Counted from the stretch's first letter, positions 13,888 through 26,959 are shown. The stretch: DNA of 64,000 nt from Zasmidium citrigriseum (GCA_002786025.1 NHNW01000061.1:1-64000); one strand, 5' to 3'. The notes: generated from the sequence alone by a model not told the origin. A program made the numbers and translations.

Positions 13888-15331
13888 AGCGCTATATAGT
13901 AGCCTTCTAATCTTACTTAGATAATCTTTTATCTAAGCTTTAACCCTTTATAATTAGTTAGGAAGTTAGTTTAGTTTATAAACTAAGGTTATTTTTAGAT
14001 ATTAAGTTCTTTTTTAATTAAGGGTTTAGACTATTAGGGTTATAATTACGCGTCTATCGGAAACGACTAAATAAATATTAATATATTCTCTAGTCTTTAG
14101 CCTACCTAAATATAGTAAAAAAGGCTTTTATTAAAGCTAAGATAACCCGCTATATAGTTATATACTCTAGTAAGTTACTATTTAAAGAGAAGGTAATAGA
14201 GTTTATATTAGTATTATAAAGGTATAGATACCTTTCGAATATACTTTATATATAAAGAAAATAGGTTTAATATAAGGATTAAGCTTATTCCTTATCTAAA
14301 CGAAAGGATAAGTTAATATAGAGTCTTCTACTTATACTACCCTCCTTCTATAATAAAATATAGGAATATATTAATATAAAAAGTATACTTCTAAAGATAA
14401 AAAAATACTAGGTAAACTATAGAGAACTATTACCTATATTACTCTATAGTCCTCTTATTAAATCTCTCTAAAGGATAGATAGTCTTTTTAATAAACTATT
14501 CGCCTAGAATAAAGCTATATTAAAAGATACCTAAGTCGACGAGTTACTTAATACCTTCTAAAAAGAGTATCTACTTTCTTTAGTACTAAGCCTCTCTACT
14601 TCTATTAGTCTTTATTATAGGAATAATAACGAATATAGTATAGTCTATTAGTAATTAGCTTAGTACTATACGTTTAACCTTTATAGGTATAATATTTAAT
14701 AGAACTCCTCCTTACTTCTATACTTATCCTAGCTTAAGTTAAATATAATAGTAGTATAATATACTAACCTATTAAATAGGATTAAGCTTACTACTCTATT
14801 CTATTCCTAACTCTAACTAATAGCGCTCTCCTAAGGGAAGGAGATAGACTATATAATAATAGTAGTATAGTCTTTAAAAAGATAATACCTTTAGGTAGAA
14901 AGGCTTAAGCCCCTTACCTTTAGATTATTACTTATTACTATACCTATAACGTAATTCTATTATTATCCCTATTTAGGCTACTTTCGGGTTATATATTACT
15001 AAGAGTAAATAGGTAGAAATTATAGACCCTAATAGGTTATAAGCGCTATTAGTTACGTATAATATATAGCTTAGATATACGCTAGTAATAAGATTAGTAC
15101 GCTAGCGTAATATAGTACCTAGTCTTAAGATATAGTTAGTCTAGCTATCTTTTAAGTATACGGACTAGGCTACTACCTAGCCTCTAGTATATAGATATAA
15201 AAATAAGAATAAGAACTAGTCCTTAATAAGCCTTTAAGGTAAAACTACTCTATTATACTATATACTAGGGTAGTAGGACTCTTATACTTATTAGTTTTTA
15301 ATTCTCTTTACTTATATATATTTATTATATA

Positions 15332-15385
15332 TAACCCTAACTCTAACTCTAACCTCTAACCCTAACTCTAACTCTAACTCTAATC
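15332..15385. repeat. Degenerate interstitial telomere repeats
   Basis: About nine units of CCCTAA and its variants CTCTAA and CCTCTAA sit here in the same orientation as the terminal telomere. The variants are C-to-T changes within a telomere-like array. The block immediately precedes a long open frame that starts at 15,392. Confidence 0.85.
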
Positions 15386-15391
15386 CTTAGG

Positions 15392-15745
15392 ACTTTTCTT
15401 ACTAAAAGTATCTATTCTCTTAAGGAGTTTAATACTTTTAAGAAGAATCTAGCTTATAATAGTATCTATTATATCTATACGGATATTAGAGATAATTTAT
15501 ACTTCCTTAGGAGTATAAATCCCTTTAATAGATTATATAAAGAGAAGGAGAAGGCTACTATAGAAAAGTTTATTAGAATTTCTACTATAGAAGAGCTAGA
15601 TAATTATACTATCTATAAGATAGAGGATCTTCTTTATAGAGATTCTATATCTATAGAAGAGGAAGAGAAGGAAAAAGAGAGGGAGAGAAAGGAAAAAAAG
15701 AAGAAAGAGAAGTATAAGAAAGCTTTAAAAAAGGTAGAACTTTTC
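15392..15745 (+). pseudogene. Surviving open frame of a RIP-mutated coding region
   Basis: A frame of 118 codons has no stop, which is striking where TAG and TAA are everywhere, and it ends at TAG (15,746). There is no start codon near its beginning. The product is rich in Ile, Tyr, Asn and Leu. From about residue 84 it becomes a Glu/Lys/Arg run with coiled-coil character, then continues past the first TAG for roughly 30 more readable codons. The charged run resembles those in some fungal transposon or helicase proteins, but I do not recognise the family. It directly follows the degenerate telomere repeats. Confidence 0.45.
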
Positions 15746-18700
15746 TAGAAAAAGGATAAGAGAGAGGAGTATTTACTACTCTTCTCTAAGTTTAGTACTA
15801 CTCTAAGTACTTATAATTCTTAGATTATAAGTCTTAGAGAGGGATAAACTTAAAAGAGAGTAGAAGAAGAGAAAAGGAAGAGAAGTAGAAAAGAAGTAAA
15901 GAGAAGGAAGAGAAGGATTAGTAAGAGAGAGTTTAAAGGTCTAAGGAAGCTAAGTAGATAGTTTACTAAGGATTTATAACTTTAATATTATAAAGACTTA
16001 GCTTAAGTAGTAAGAGTAATAGTAGGAGTTAAGGATTTAAGAGTTTAACTAAGCTAGACTATTCTCTACTTTTCTATTTTAGGTACTACTTACTACTCCT
16101 CTACTACTATCTTATACTACTACTCTATACTTTATCTACGCTTAAGAACGTCGCTCTTCTCTTATACTATCGACCGTACCTTATACTATAGGTCTAAGGG
16201 GACGCCTAAAGTATTTACTTAGTACTTATATATAGTAACTAGATAGTAACTCTATCTTTAGCTATCCCTCTACTCGGTTACTCTACTAAAACGGAGCTTA
16301 TAGTAAGCTCTTTTGTCTTTAATACTTACCCTTCTTTCTATACTCTATCTAGTAAGTTATCCTTTTCTATATATTTAATCTACTATATTCCTTCTATCTA
16401 TCTACTCTTTATAGAGAAGCGAACTCTCTATATCTCTCTTATTCTATATATCCCTATTAATAAGGACCTCGTTACCCTATTCTACTTTATACTTAGCCTT
16501 AGATACTAATTCTAGTAGTAGATATACTATTAACTACTAGTAGGTTATATCTCTTATATCTTTAGTCTATTCCTAGTAGAGGTACCTAGTCCCCTACCTA
16601 TCTAGTAGTCCTAACTACTATTCTCGTTCTAGTATACCTTCTATCTTTTACTTCCTTTAAGATTTCTAGAAGTAAAGTAGGACCTTCCTACTAATAATAA
16701 TCCTACTTATAAGAAGGGATATTAATATAGGTATACTCTACTTACTCTAGTATATATATCTAGGCGATTACTTAATATATAGTAATAATAGGATATAGTA
16801 TAAAGATAATTACCTTACTACTAAGCTTAATAGATAGTAAGGTAAAGGCTCTCTACTCTTAAATATATTAGCTACTACTATATATTATATTATATAGTTT
16901 AGTACGCTAAGAATCTACTATAGTATAACTCCTACTCTATTCTACTAGGATTTAGTCTACCTACTAAGCGACTACCTATCTTTAGTATATAGATACTAAC
17001 TCTATTCTATAGTAGAAAGTAGTTAGTAGTAGACTTTATAAAACTATTCTATAGCTTAGTATAATAGTATTCTTATCTTACTCTACTATACTATACTACC
17101 TAATTAGCCTACTTCTAAATACTCTTTATAGACCTACTAGTAGGGTAAAGTAGCCGACTATATAATACTTACTTAGACCCTTCTACTTTAGTATTTCGAG
17201 AAGTACTAAGGTAGATACTTTATAAGTCTAAAAGTCTTAGATAGTAGTATATTCTAAGGAGTATAGTTATCTATTCTATAACCTCTTAAGCGGTTCTATT
17301 CTCTTTAACTTTAAGTTAAAACTATAAAATATTATATATAACTAGTATTATTTTATACTTTATCCTAGTTATACTATCTAGTAGCGCTACTCCTAGATTA
17401 AGGTAAGTATTAGGACCTATTCTAAGGCGTAATAACTTTTAGCTAAAGTAGGACTCTATCTATTCTATACTATAAAGAGAAGATATTTTAATCTACTACT
17501 CTAGGAGTCCTACTTTAAGACTATACGTCTCTAAGACTCTACTATCTAAATAGACTATAAGAGCCCTTACTTATTAGCTATACTCTTATATACTAAGCTT
17601 CTTATAAGTATCTACTATCCTTAATACTTAACGAGAGTACTATTATTACTAGTATTCTAGGTATAACTTTCTAATTCTATAGTAGAGGGCGTTACTACTT
17701 CGTAATACTACTACTACCTAAGTACTATCTAGATAATACTTTATAGTTACCTCCTATATAAGTAGGATAGCTTATTTCGATTATTAATTCTATTAGCCCT
17801 ACCTCTTATTATAATATAATAGAGTATTTACTCTAAGGTAGATACTATAGTAGTTTCCTTATACTATATACTTAAGGGATAAAGGTCTTCTTCTACTTTA
17901 AGTAGTACTATCTTTATTCTACTTAGGAAGGGATAGATCTAGCTATTTATATACTCTAAAGTTAGCTATAGATAGTAGAGTCTTTAGCTAGCTCTATTAT
18001 ATTTTATACTCTTCCTTTAATTTAGAATAGGTAGTAATAAACTATAGAGGAATAATAGTATAGTATTTATAGTAGGTAAAATACTATCTATTACTCTCTA
18101 TCTCTTAAAGTAGTATATCTATTATATTTATTAAGGAATAACGCCCTCTTTTATACTTAATAGATATATATATAGATTAGTAATACTATAATTTATAGTT
18201 CTATAGTCTAGTCGACTAAGCTAAAGGTAGGCTATTACTCTTCTATAAAGCCTAATATTTATTACCTATTTATAGGAAAAGATATACTCTAGTTATAAAG
18301 GACCTTATCTTACTCTTAGAAGTTAATAAGCTCCTAGCTCGACTACTATTTAACCTTAGGGGTATTAAATATAACCCTCTATCTATACTTTAGTATAGTC
18401 GACGACTCTTTTAACTAAGATTTAGATAGGAGGTATAGTAGAGATATAAGAAAAGGCCTTCTCTCTTATACCTTACTCCTTATTCTATAAGCTTACTATT
18501 ATATTAGAGAGTAAGTATTAGAGGGTATCGAGAGGCGTCTTTACTAGAGAATTATCTACTTTAAGCTATACTATAGGTAGGCTATCCTCTTAAAGTATAT
18601 ACCTAAGCGTAAAGTAGAGGTCGATTTCTCTACTACTATTATACTTTTCCTCTATCTATTACTACTAGATCCTATCCTTCGAGACGCGTCTAGACGCTCG

Positions 18701-21070
18701 TTTTAGTCTCGAGAAGGGTAGGAGAGATTATTTAGATAGTTTTATCCTAAACGATAGAGGTTAAGGTAAAGTAGATATAGTTAAAGTAGTTATAGAATAT
18801 AAAAATATATTAAAACGGTAATAACTAGGTACTATTAGCCCTTTACGTTCTACGACTCTAGGACCTATCCTATATTATTCCTTAGAACCTAGAAGGTTAG
18901 CCTAAAAGGTAGGAAGTCGAATAGAGACTATTTAGCTAAGATATAGTACTCTTACTTTCTACTTTAAACTTACCTACCTAACTTATAGCTTTTATTCCTT
19001 ACCCTTCTTAAATTATTCTAGGATAGTTAGAAATATTTTCTAGACCGAAATTTTATATAGATTTCGGAAAAAGTATTAGTAGGCCTAGAATAATCTATCT
19101 TTAAGGGGTTTTAGCCCTAAAACTATTATTTCCCTTAATTTTTAATTTATCTTAAGGGAATAGGGACTCTACTAGCTAAGATATTTTTATCTAGGATACC
19201 TTTAAGCGCGGCGGGCGTAGGGAAATAGCGACCGACCCCGAAATAATTTTCTATAGGGTTAAACTAATCCGTAGGGAGCTATAGGAAGTTTAGCGATTTA
19301 TTATAAGCGAGCTAGGCCGAATCTAGTAATAGTTTCTTAGGTAACCCTCTATTATTTAGGGCGGAGAATATAGGAAAAGTAAAAGCGAGGTCGAAATCGA
19401 AAATAATATAACTAAAAAACTATAGTTTTTTAGTAGTATAGTATAGTAAATTAAGAGCTTCTTTAAGAATAGTATAGACTTTAGTAAGCTTTTATAGCTA
19501 GACTACTCTATAAAGCTAGAAAATAATAAAAATAGAAGCTACTATCTTACTTTAAAAATAACTTTACTAATACTTATAATAATATTATTCTATTTTAAAA
19601 GAGATATAATTTTATACTTTTATAAGATATAAAATTATAATATAGTTTAAGTAGTAGAGTATTTAATATAGAGTTTCCTTTTATAATTTAAGCGACTTAT
19701 ATAATAATTATATATAGATATAATAAGTCTTTAAGTTAGACTTATAGTAAAGAAGAGAATATAGACTAGTTAGTTAGCTTTTATAGAAACTAGTATAGCT
19801 ACTAGTACTTATTTTTAATTTCTAAGCTAGAAGTATTTTTATTATTATTATAAATACCTACTTTATATATAAATAACTAGCTTCTTATATATTATATAAT
19901 ATAAATAGATATAGTAAAATTCTATATACTAAACTTCTTCTCTTCTTTTATAGCTTTCTTTAAAAGTACTTATATATATATAAATATTTTTATATATCTT
20001 AACCTATTAATAAAGCTATATTATACTTTCTATTAAGATTTATTACTTATAATCTTTCTTTAGCTCTATTACCTACTTAGTATATATAAGTAAGTTAGTC
20101 TATAAGTATTAAGTTATAATAGTAAACTTATTTAAATTAATAATATAATTTAAGAATAAGCTATTTAAAAAAGAGAAAAGAAGAAGAAAGTAATATAAGA
20201 ATATTTAAGCTAAAAGAGCTTAAAATAGTAATTTATAGCTTCTTTATTAGCGCTTTAAAACTATACTAGTATTTAACTAGAAGCTTAGCGCTTATACTAC
20301 TTTTTAAAAGGATTCTATTTCTTCCTTTTTACTTCTTAGATAATACTTAATTAGATATTTATACTACTTACTTATATTACTATTTCCTACTTTTATACTT
20401 TTATATTTATATAATTTCTTTAAAGGAGAATAGGTATAATAAAGTAGTATTCTATACTCTTAACTTAAAATATTCTAATAGCTTTTCTTAAGTACTATTT
20501 TAGTATTTATATAGGTTTTAAGATTCGAATCTATATCTTTTTTTACCCTTTACGTAGCTTCGCCTACGTAACTACTCGCTCCGAAGAAGCGAATACTCTA
20601 GAGCGTACTCTACGCTTACTTCCTAAGGACGAAGGGCTTTCGAAGGTATTATTTTACGCTTACGAGCGGTAGTGTTAATTGCGACACGTTCGTAAAGCGC
20701 GCGACGATACGATGTTACACACGTTCGTCGCTCTCGAGGTTAGCGGAAGTGCGTCGTGAAGGCGACGTGTCTATAGGCAGAATTTGGGTAGACAGGCAGC
20801 CAGCGCGATCGGTTGCGACTCGCGCGACTTGCGCAAGCTGTAGATGAAAGAGACGTACGTGTTCGCACCGTGTAGCAGGCCGACGACAGGTCATACTAGT
20901 CCAAGACGTTGCCAATGCCCCATTCGGCGCCGACGGGAGTCGCTTTGGGCTCCTCGGGTCGTCGTGTGGTGGGAACATCAATTGCGCACTTGAAGTGCGT
21001 GGACTGCTCCCCGTATCCCATCCGGCAGTCGCCTCGTGGCATCGTCGCATCGACAAGAGCTCACGCTTCC

Positions 21071-22274
21071 TCACAAGCCACCATCCGAGGACGGCACTTG
21101 AACGTGGACAATGCAGCGCAGCTTGTGAGAAGCGAACAACATTTCTCCCGTTGAAGGCAGAGCGAAGCGGCGAGCGCATCGTGAGAATGTTCGTCGCCCC
21201 TCGGGAATTGTTTGGCAAGTGAGGCAGCCGCCGCTCTGTGTGATCTTCGAGGAATTCATGGAATGAGCCGTACGAAGTCTCCTCTCATGAAGTTCAACAT
21301 CGCGACGAGATACGTCGCCGAACATTGGATAGACTAGAAACGTCAATGAGCTTGCCTTCTGGACATGTGGGTTTTCACATACAGGATGCAATGCCTTCCA
21401 TTCCTCGAGCCGGGCTTTCGTAACTCTGAAGGTCGGATGATATTCTCCACCACCGCTGTAATGGGGATGGTCAAGAGAGCGTATCTCAGTACAAGGGATT
21501 GGAGGCTGCGGTCCCCAAACGGGCGGGTACCACATTGAGGGAAACGAGACATCGATGGCAGTGAGATGTGGCAGATGTTGAAAGAGCAGCACAGCGGTGT
21601 TGCCGAGGAATGGGCGAAGGACTTTCAAAATATCAGCCTCAAATTGAAGAAAGGCAAGGACGCCTACCAGGAACGAGCTCTGAAAAGCCAACCAAAGTGA
21701 TCGATGGGACCTGGAAGTGGATTGTCGAGACGGTCTGTTGGATCTGCAGCGGAAGATCCAGTCCGATCCAGTGGCCCAGAAGCTGCCTCGATCTCTTTCC
21801 GTGTCGCCGAAGACTCAATCTCAGCGCTGTCCGCATTTGTCGGCCTTGTAGCTCTTCGCAGAGCTCGGCGGTCACCGCAGAGTGGGTCTCGAAAAGCTTT
21901 TCATGCGGACAAGAAGGGAGGTGCTGCCGCACGTAGAATTGGCATGGTGTTGCTTTCTCGCCGTCACTGTCGATATGCAAAGGCCGGCTCCAGTAACCTC
22001 GTCTATGCTTGGAGTCTCGGTCATCGCTTGCAGCGGCCTCAGCGAGATCGGCCAGAACGAAGCCGTAGATGTAGTCTCGAATCTCGCGAGGAAGGGTGAA
22101 GAATGTGGTGCGCTGAGCTTCGCCGGCCATCTGGGCAGCTTGCGTGAGAAAGTGTTGCTTAAGATACTGTAGATGCTGATAATGTGCTGCATCCGAAGGT
22201 GAGCTACCAACCAAAGCCGAGGTTGGTGGTTGACTTCTGGGAGGCCTGATTCTTGCTATCCTCTTCGAAGACAT
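21071..22274 (-). CDS. 2EXR/F-box-like domain protein, frame break
   Basis: The first part, from ATG 22,274, carries TFFTLPREIRDYIYGFVLAD. This is the opening motif of the fungal 2EXR/F-box-like family, proteins of unknown or assumed ubiquitin-ligase-adaptor role that are expanded in Pezizomycotina. That frame stays open to about 21,639. The likely continuation, starting QSSFLVGVLAFLQFEADI and ending at 21,071, is in another frame. The switch falls near 21,690, beside a good acceptor-like CTTTTCAG on the minus strand, but I see no convincing donor 45-80 bases upstream. It is therefore either an intron with a weak donor or a frameshift. Being the gene nearest the RIP boundary, it may be decaying. 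Confidence 0.5.
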
Positions 22275-22349
22275 TGAATTGACCAAATGCGAACCCTTAA
22301 CCTCAAGCCTCCATGATGATATCAACAACATGTCCACGAAGACGCAATC

Positions 22350-24055
22350 TCATCTCCAAATCCCTCGCATGGTCACTTTCTCTTCGCTCACTTCCACCTG
22401 TACAGCTTCGCTTTCAATCATCTCCGCACCCTCACTCGCCACTCGACTCCATCCTCTCACAGTGCTTCCAAACCGCCAGATGGCCAGACTTGCTGGGATG
22501 AGTACCAGACAAACCGCCGCAACGATGAGAGTTGCATCCCTCGTTCCCAGGCTCTGGTACATCGGCAGCACAAAGACAGGAAAGGCGCTCGCAACGATGC
22601 TTCGCACCGAGAAGTTGGCTGCCATGGCGCTGTTGGCTTTTTGAAGATACACGTCTCCGATGTAGCAGAACGACGTCATCCAGACGAGGTACATGCCGCA
22701 GCCGATGAGGACGCAGCTGAGAATCTGCGGTGTTGGGTTGATATCGGCGGTGGAGAGCAAGGCGAAGAGCAGGAGGCCGAGGAACAGCACGCCGGAGCCG
22801 ATGATCTGCGCTACAAGTCAGATGGAATGAGCGACGGACGACCGTGTCGCGAGCTGACTTACCATCGGTGGAAGACGGTCTTCTGGGACAAAACGTCTTG
22901 CCAGCTGCAATCGACGCTGGAAGCGCACCATCGTATCCCATATCATAATGCCACATCCGATGAGGCAGCCGATGATGAGAGCGAGAAAAGCCCATGTATG
23001 GGTCATTCCGGTCCGCTCCACGTTGAATGCGTATGGAATGGCGAAGTATGTGAAGTATTGCAAACCTAAATCAAGCAGTCAGTTGGGCAGGTGGGAGCTG
23101 TTAATCAGCATGGAAGTACCGTAGACAATGGTGTTGAAGGAGGTCATGACCACCAAGATCGGGTCCGTAAAGAGCATCTTATACGGTTTGATGAGAACTT
23201 TGTCGATGCTGATCTTCCGAGCCGGTAACGAAGTACCAGCAGATGCGGAATTTGTCTTTCTTCGCTTGTTTTGAAGTATCGTCTGTTCTGAGGTCTCTGG
23301 AAGCAACGGCAGGGACAGAAGCAGGACAGAGGCGATGATCAAGACAACCCACACCGTCCATCGCCAGCCAAGCTCGTTCACAATGACAGGTCCAACTATG
23401 GGTCCAAGACAAGGCGCAGTGAATCCTACCGCGGCCCAGACCATGACAGCGATGCCTCGAGCAACTGGATCCAGGAAGTCGGCGTACATGCCCGAGACTA
23501 TCGACGTCGGTGCACCACCGAATGCTCCGCAGAGAAACCGTGAGACCAGCAGCGTTGGGAGATTTGGAGCCAGGGCACAAGGGATGTTGGCGAAGGTAAA
23601 CAGAGTGAATCCTATGACGAGCGGGAGCTTTCTTCCATAGACTTCGGATGCTGGGCCCCAAACGATGGGACCTGCAGAACAAGATTATTAGCAAGTGACT
23701 GTTCATGGCAACATCTATACAGCTCACCGAACACGAAGCCGGCAACAAAGACTGAGACTGCAAGAGCCATGACGGTCTTGCTAGTTGCGAACTCCTGTGC
23801 TGTCGCCGCAGTGGCGGTGGAGAAGACGCTGCTGCCGAAGAAGATGGGGAAGACCATGACACAAGGCTGGACTGTAACTTGAACTTTCTTCCAAGTTGGC
23901 CAGTACCGAGGATGATCGTACTCTAGTCCAGCATTATCGATGCAGTTTGAAGCATCAATGTCGCTGCTTCTGCAAGAGGAAACCTCGAACGAGACTGTGG
24001 AGATGTCGCTCTTCGGGGTATCAAAAAGAGGGCAGACATGAGTAGCAGAAGCCAT
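22350..24055 (-). CDS. MFS transporter, DHA1 (drug:H+ antiporter-1) type
   Basis: Four exons splice cleanly: 24055-23728, 23671-23120, 23065-22863 and 22805-22350, giving about 512 residues. The introns are 54-58 bp with GTGAG, GTACT and GTAAG donors. The product has a soluble N-terminus of about 65 residues followed by 12 predicted membrane segments. Motif A is seen as GPASEVYGRK. The MYADFLDPVARG loop and the motif-C stretch GPIVGPVIVNELGWRW are typical of the polyamine/multidrug DHA1 group (Flr1/Tpo-like). A plasma-membrane proton antiporter exporting small organic compounds is the likely role; the substrate is unknown. The start is ATG 24,055 because the ATGs upstream lie outside the conserved frame and context. 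The nearest neighbour upstream is a Zn2Cys6 regulator. Confidence 0.9.
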
Positions 24056-25649
24056 GATAGTTTGCTGGTCAATGTTACCAGGATATTGACACTGAAGGAT
24101 GGACGGAGAGTTGGCAATCGCAGCGAACGTACGCCTGCTACTTGTACCTTGCGTCTTCGGAACGTGATGATGAGGAGGCCGCTTCGCTGATGGCACTCAA
24201 CGGACCACGGCGGAGCGTCTGCTCGCAAAAGACCTCGTATCTCTCGATGTGCAGCGTATCAAAGCCATTGAACTGCACGATTCTTTCGTAGCGACCGAGG
24301 GCTTGCGGGAAAGAACGGCAAAGTCCAATGAGCAATCGCACGAGGAGATGGAATTACCAGGTCGACTCGATCAGAATGATCGCCAAGGCCGCCTCATTGA
24401 CCATGGCACTCTCAATGCAGTTGAGGCGGAACGTCGGCCAGCCACATATCTGAAGCTGAAGCTGAGAGCCAGCCTTTCAGATCAGTGTTTTCGGGGATCG
24501 ATATGCGAGTCTCATCGCCCAGATCATTCATGTGCAATTCAATGCCAGAAATATCACCCTGGCTTCCTTACTGCTCTGTTGCATGTCGCGATGATCTCCA
24601 GGCTTTGTGCGAGGAAGTTGAGATGAGCTTTGTCCAAGTTGGGCATGCATTCATTCGAAGCATCCGGGTGCAGCCTAGGACGGTGCCGTGTGTGCAGTTT
24701 TGGGACATTGTCCAATGAGCCTGAGTTTCATGTCGTCTTTCTTTGCCCAAGTTGTCGTGGTGGCAGTTGCCTCTCTCAGAATGTGGTTGAGCGTGGCTGT
24801 CCATCGGCCTCTGGTCCGTGAGCCGGATACCTGGAGCATCTCGCACGTGCTGAGATGGTGCTGTGAGGTGCTTCTGGGGCCGTCAATGGCAACAAAAGGC
24901 TCAATGGAGGCTTCTGAAGATGCAAGGAAGTGCGGCCATGACCAGGATCCAGATGTCATATGGCTTGGCGATGCTTTCTGCCACGTGGAGAACGTTGCTT
25001 ACTTTCAAGCCATGTCGGTTCTTGTTGAAGCATCAACAAATGAGCGAGCCATCTTGGTCTGCACCACGTGGCGATGATGTGCCGATTGACGCCTGTAATG
25101 TAGCTCTGGCGTCAGTCTCTGACATTTCGGGGCTTTCCATCAGGGAACGCGGATTTGGCGGCGGTGGGATGAGCAGTCTACCTCCAGGATATTGTACTCC
25201 GTGGTGGTCTCGAGCGGACACCCGTGATGAGTTCCAGGGCTTGACTAGCAGCAGTTTGATCGGAACGAAGAGACACGTTCTGGAAGAACGTACTCGTGGT
25301 GGCCGCTGTGCATCGAGAAAGATACTCCACGGGTGTCCATGTTGAGGAACAAGAAATGCAACGTCGAAGCATCTGCTCCGCTTTTTAAGTAGTGCAAGTG
25401 CCTGAGAAGTGAAGATGCTCCCACGTGCTGGAAGGAGGTGAAGTCAAAACTGAAACGTGGCACAAGCTTTCAGACCGCTTGTTCTGGACGCCACTTTCGA
25501 CCCGCGAACGTCGATGCGGTGGAGGCCGGCGATTACACATGTCAACATGTTTGTCGAATTGCATTCCTACGATGGCTGAATGGATCGTCGAGAGGCTCGA
25601 ACCCAGTCGCAAGCTCATCAACGTGCTGCATTCAGCAGGCTTCCTTGTC
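24056..25649. other. Intergenic spacer, no gene recognised
   Basis: About 1.6 kb between the MFS transporter start and the 3' end of the Zn2Cys6 gene. The short open frames of up to about 160 codons on both strands show no known motif, signal peptide or splice pattern. The part next to 24,055 must hold the transporter promoter. Confidence 0.6.
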
Positions 25650-26959
25650 TCAAGAGCCCCTCATCTCATGCAAAACCATGCGAACAGCCTCATCAGAACA
25701 CCTCTGGCCAAGATGATGATGAAGTCGCTCAAACTCATTCGCAGCCGCACTCGCCAGCCACCACTGTCCCAGCTTCGAAGCAAGCCTAAACCAATATAGC
25801 AGCGTGAGAAGCGGCAGCTCGTGACCCAGCCTAAGGTGAGTGATGCACTCCGCGGGTGCTCTCGTGATGAACCATGAAAGAAGGTTGGTCGCTTCAGGTG
25901 ATGGGTCGCTTTTTTCAAGCATTTCCAAGACTTTGATCCTGCATTCGTAGATGCGTCGTTGTTTGGCGGCGATGGTGTTGCAGCGAGCGCGAAGTAGGCA
26001 GATGATGCGGCTGGGAGGAGATGGAGATGCCGTGCTCAGGCAAGCGATGAGATTGTTGTACTCGATTTGGTTTCGCTCAACCCACGATTGCCAGATGCCC
26101 TGCCGTAGCTGGGCGATAATGGGTGGCATGTCCCACAGAGCTTTCACGCCGCGGAAGGAAAGGACCCAGGATGGCAGCCGGCAGCTTGCATGTGCATGGT
26201 CATGGCCAGAACCATGGGATGCCGCCAGCATGGACTGCAGGTGGCTTGCAAAGAACAGTGCATCAACATTTTGCGACTCGGGGTCAGCCAGGTGGGAGGA
26301 GTATGCGCGGATAGAACGCTGCCATAGGACCAGTGACAGTGTCTTGTACGACATTCCTCCCGCCTGCAGGATCGCCAGATACGACGCCGAGACCGCAAGG
26401 GCTGAGCAAAGGAGGTAGGAATGGTCAAGGACCTGGACATTTCCGCTTTGCTGCATGACGCTTTGGATATGAGGGTGCTTCAGCCATGACTGGTCGCAGC
26501 GGAAGAAGAAGTCGAGGCATTCAAAAGAATGCGCTCGAATCAGAGGGCCGTAGTCGAGAAGATCCGAATCAAGATCGTCGCCAAGTTCAAGAGCCGTCCA
26601 GATGTGAGCTTGCACGAACGGGGCCAGGAGTTCGAGATCTGCGTGTGGACTTTGCGACGAAGGAGAACCTCGACGTGTAAGAGGCGAAGTGCTGGAGAGC
26701 CGGTAGTTGCAAGTCTTGCGCAAGCGAGTGCAGTTGCTGCAGGCGGGGCGGTCTTCGCTGCACTGGCGCGAGGGATTAGTACACGATCTTGGAATCGTTG
26801 CAGCATATACTTTACTTTGATCCGTCGTCTCCTGCAAAAGTCACACCCATTCGATGACTTTTGGTGACGCCTTCGCTTTCTCGTGCCTGTTTCCGAATAT
26901 ATCGAATAGGATTCCTTGCATGGCTTGTGTGATGGGTCCTCAATCCGAAAGATGGTCAT
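25650..26959 (-). CDS. Zn2Cys6 transcription factor
   Basis: Two exons (26959-26816 and 26762-25650) joined by a 53-bp GTAAAG...CAG intron give 418 residues. The intron cuts the zinc cluster exactly in half. Joining restores CX2CX6CX6CX2CX6C with cysteines at residues 39, 42, 49, 56, 59 and 66, preceded by a basic KRRRHQK run. The rest is helical and matches the general pattern of fungal-specific regulator domains (PF11951-like), without a recognisable named member. It is expected to bind DNA in the nucleus. It could control the neighbouring transporter or the SDR/oxidase group on its other side, which is inference from position only. Confidence 0.88.

Larger units (their letters stand above)
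117..20660. repeat. RIP-mutated subtelomeric tract, no intact genes
   Basis: Across about 20.5 kb CpA and TpG are nearly absent on both strands, many lines holding one or none, while TpA is very frequent. CpG is kept in the first 13.8 kb. This is what C-to-T change at CpA on both strands (RIP) produces. ATG is consequently almost missing, and TAG and TAA are abundant in all frames, so no ATG-started frame of useful length exists. Inside are a dead Ty3/Gypsy element, short telomere-like blocks and small tandem duplications; the rest I could not assign. Normal composition returns sharply at about 20,660. Confidence 0.93.

Noticed and set aside
20525..20555. TTCGAATC followed by a T-run, resembling a tRNA T-loop and terminator
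   Set aside because: No D-arm, anticodon arm or acceptor stem can be folded around it; AGATTCGAATCT is simply palindromic and lies in the mutated tract.
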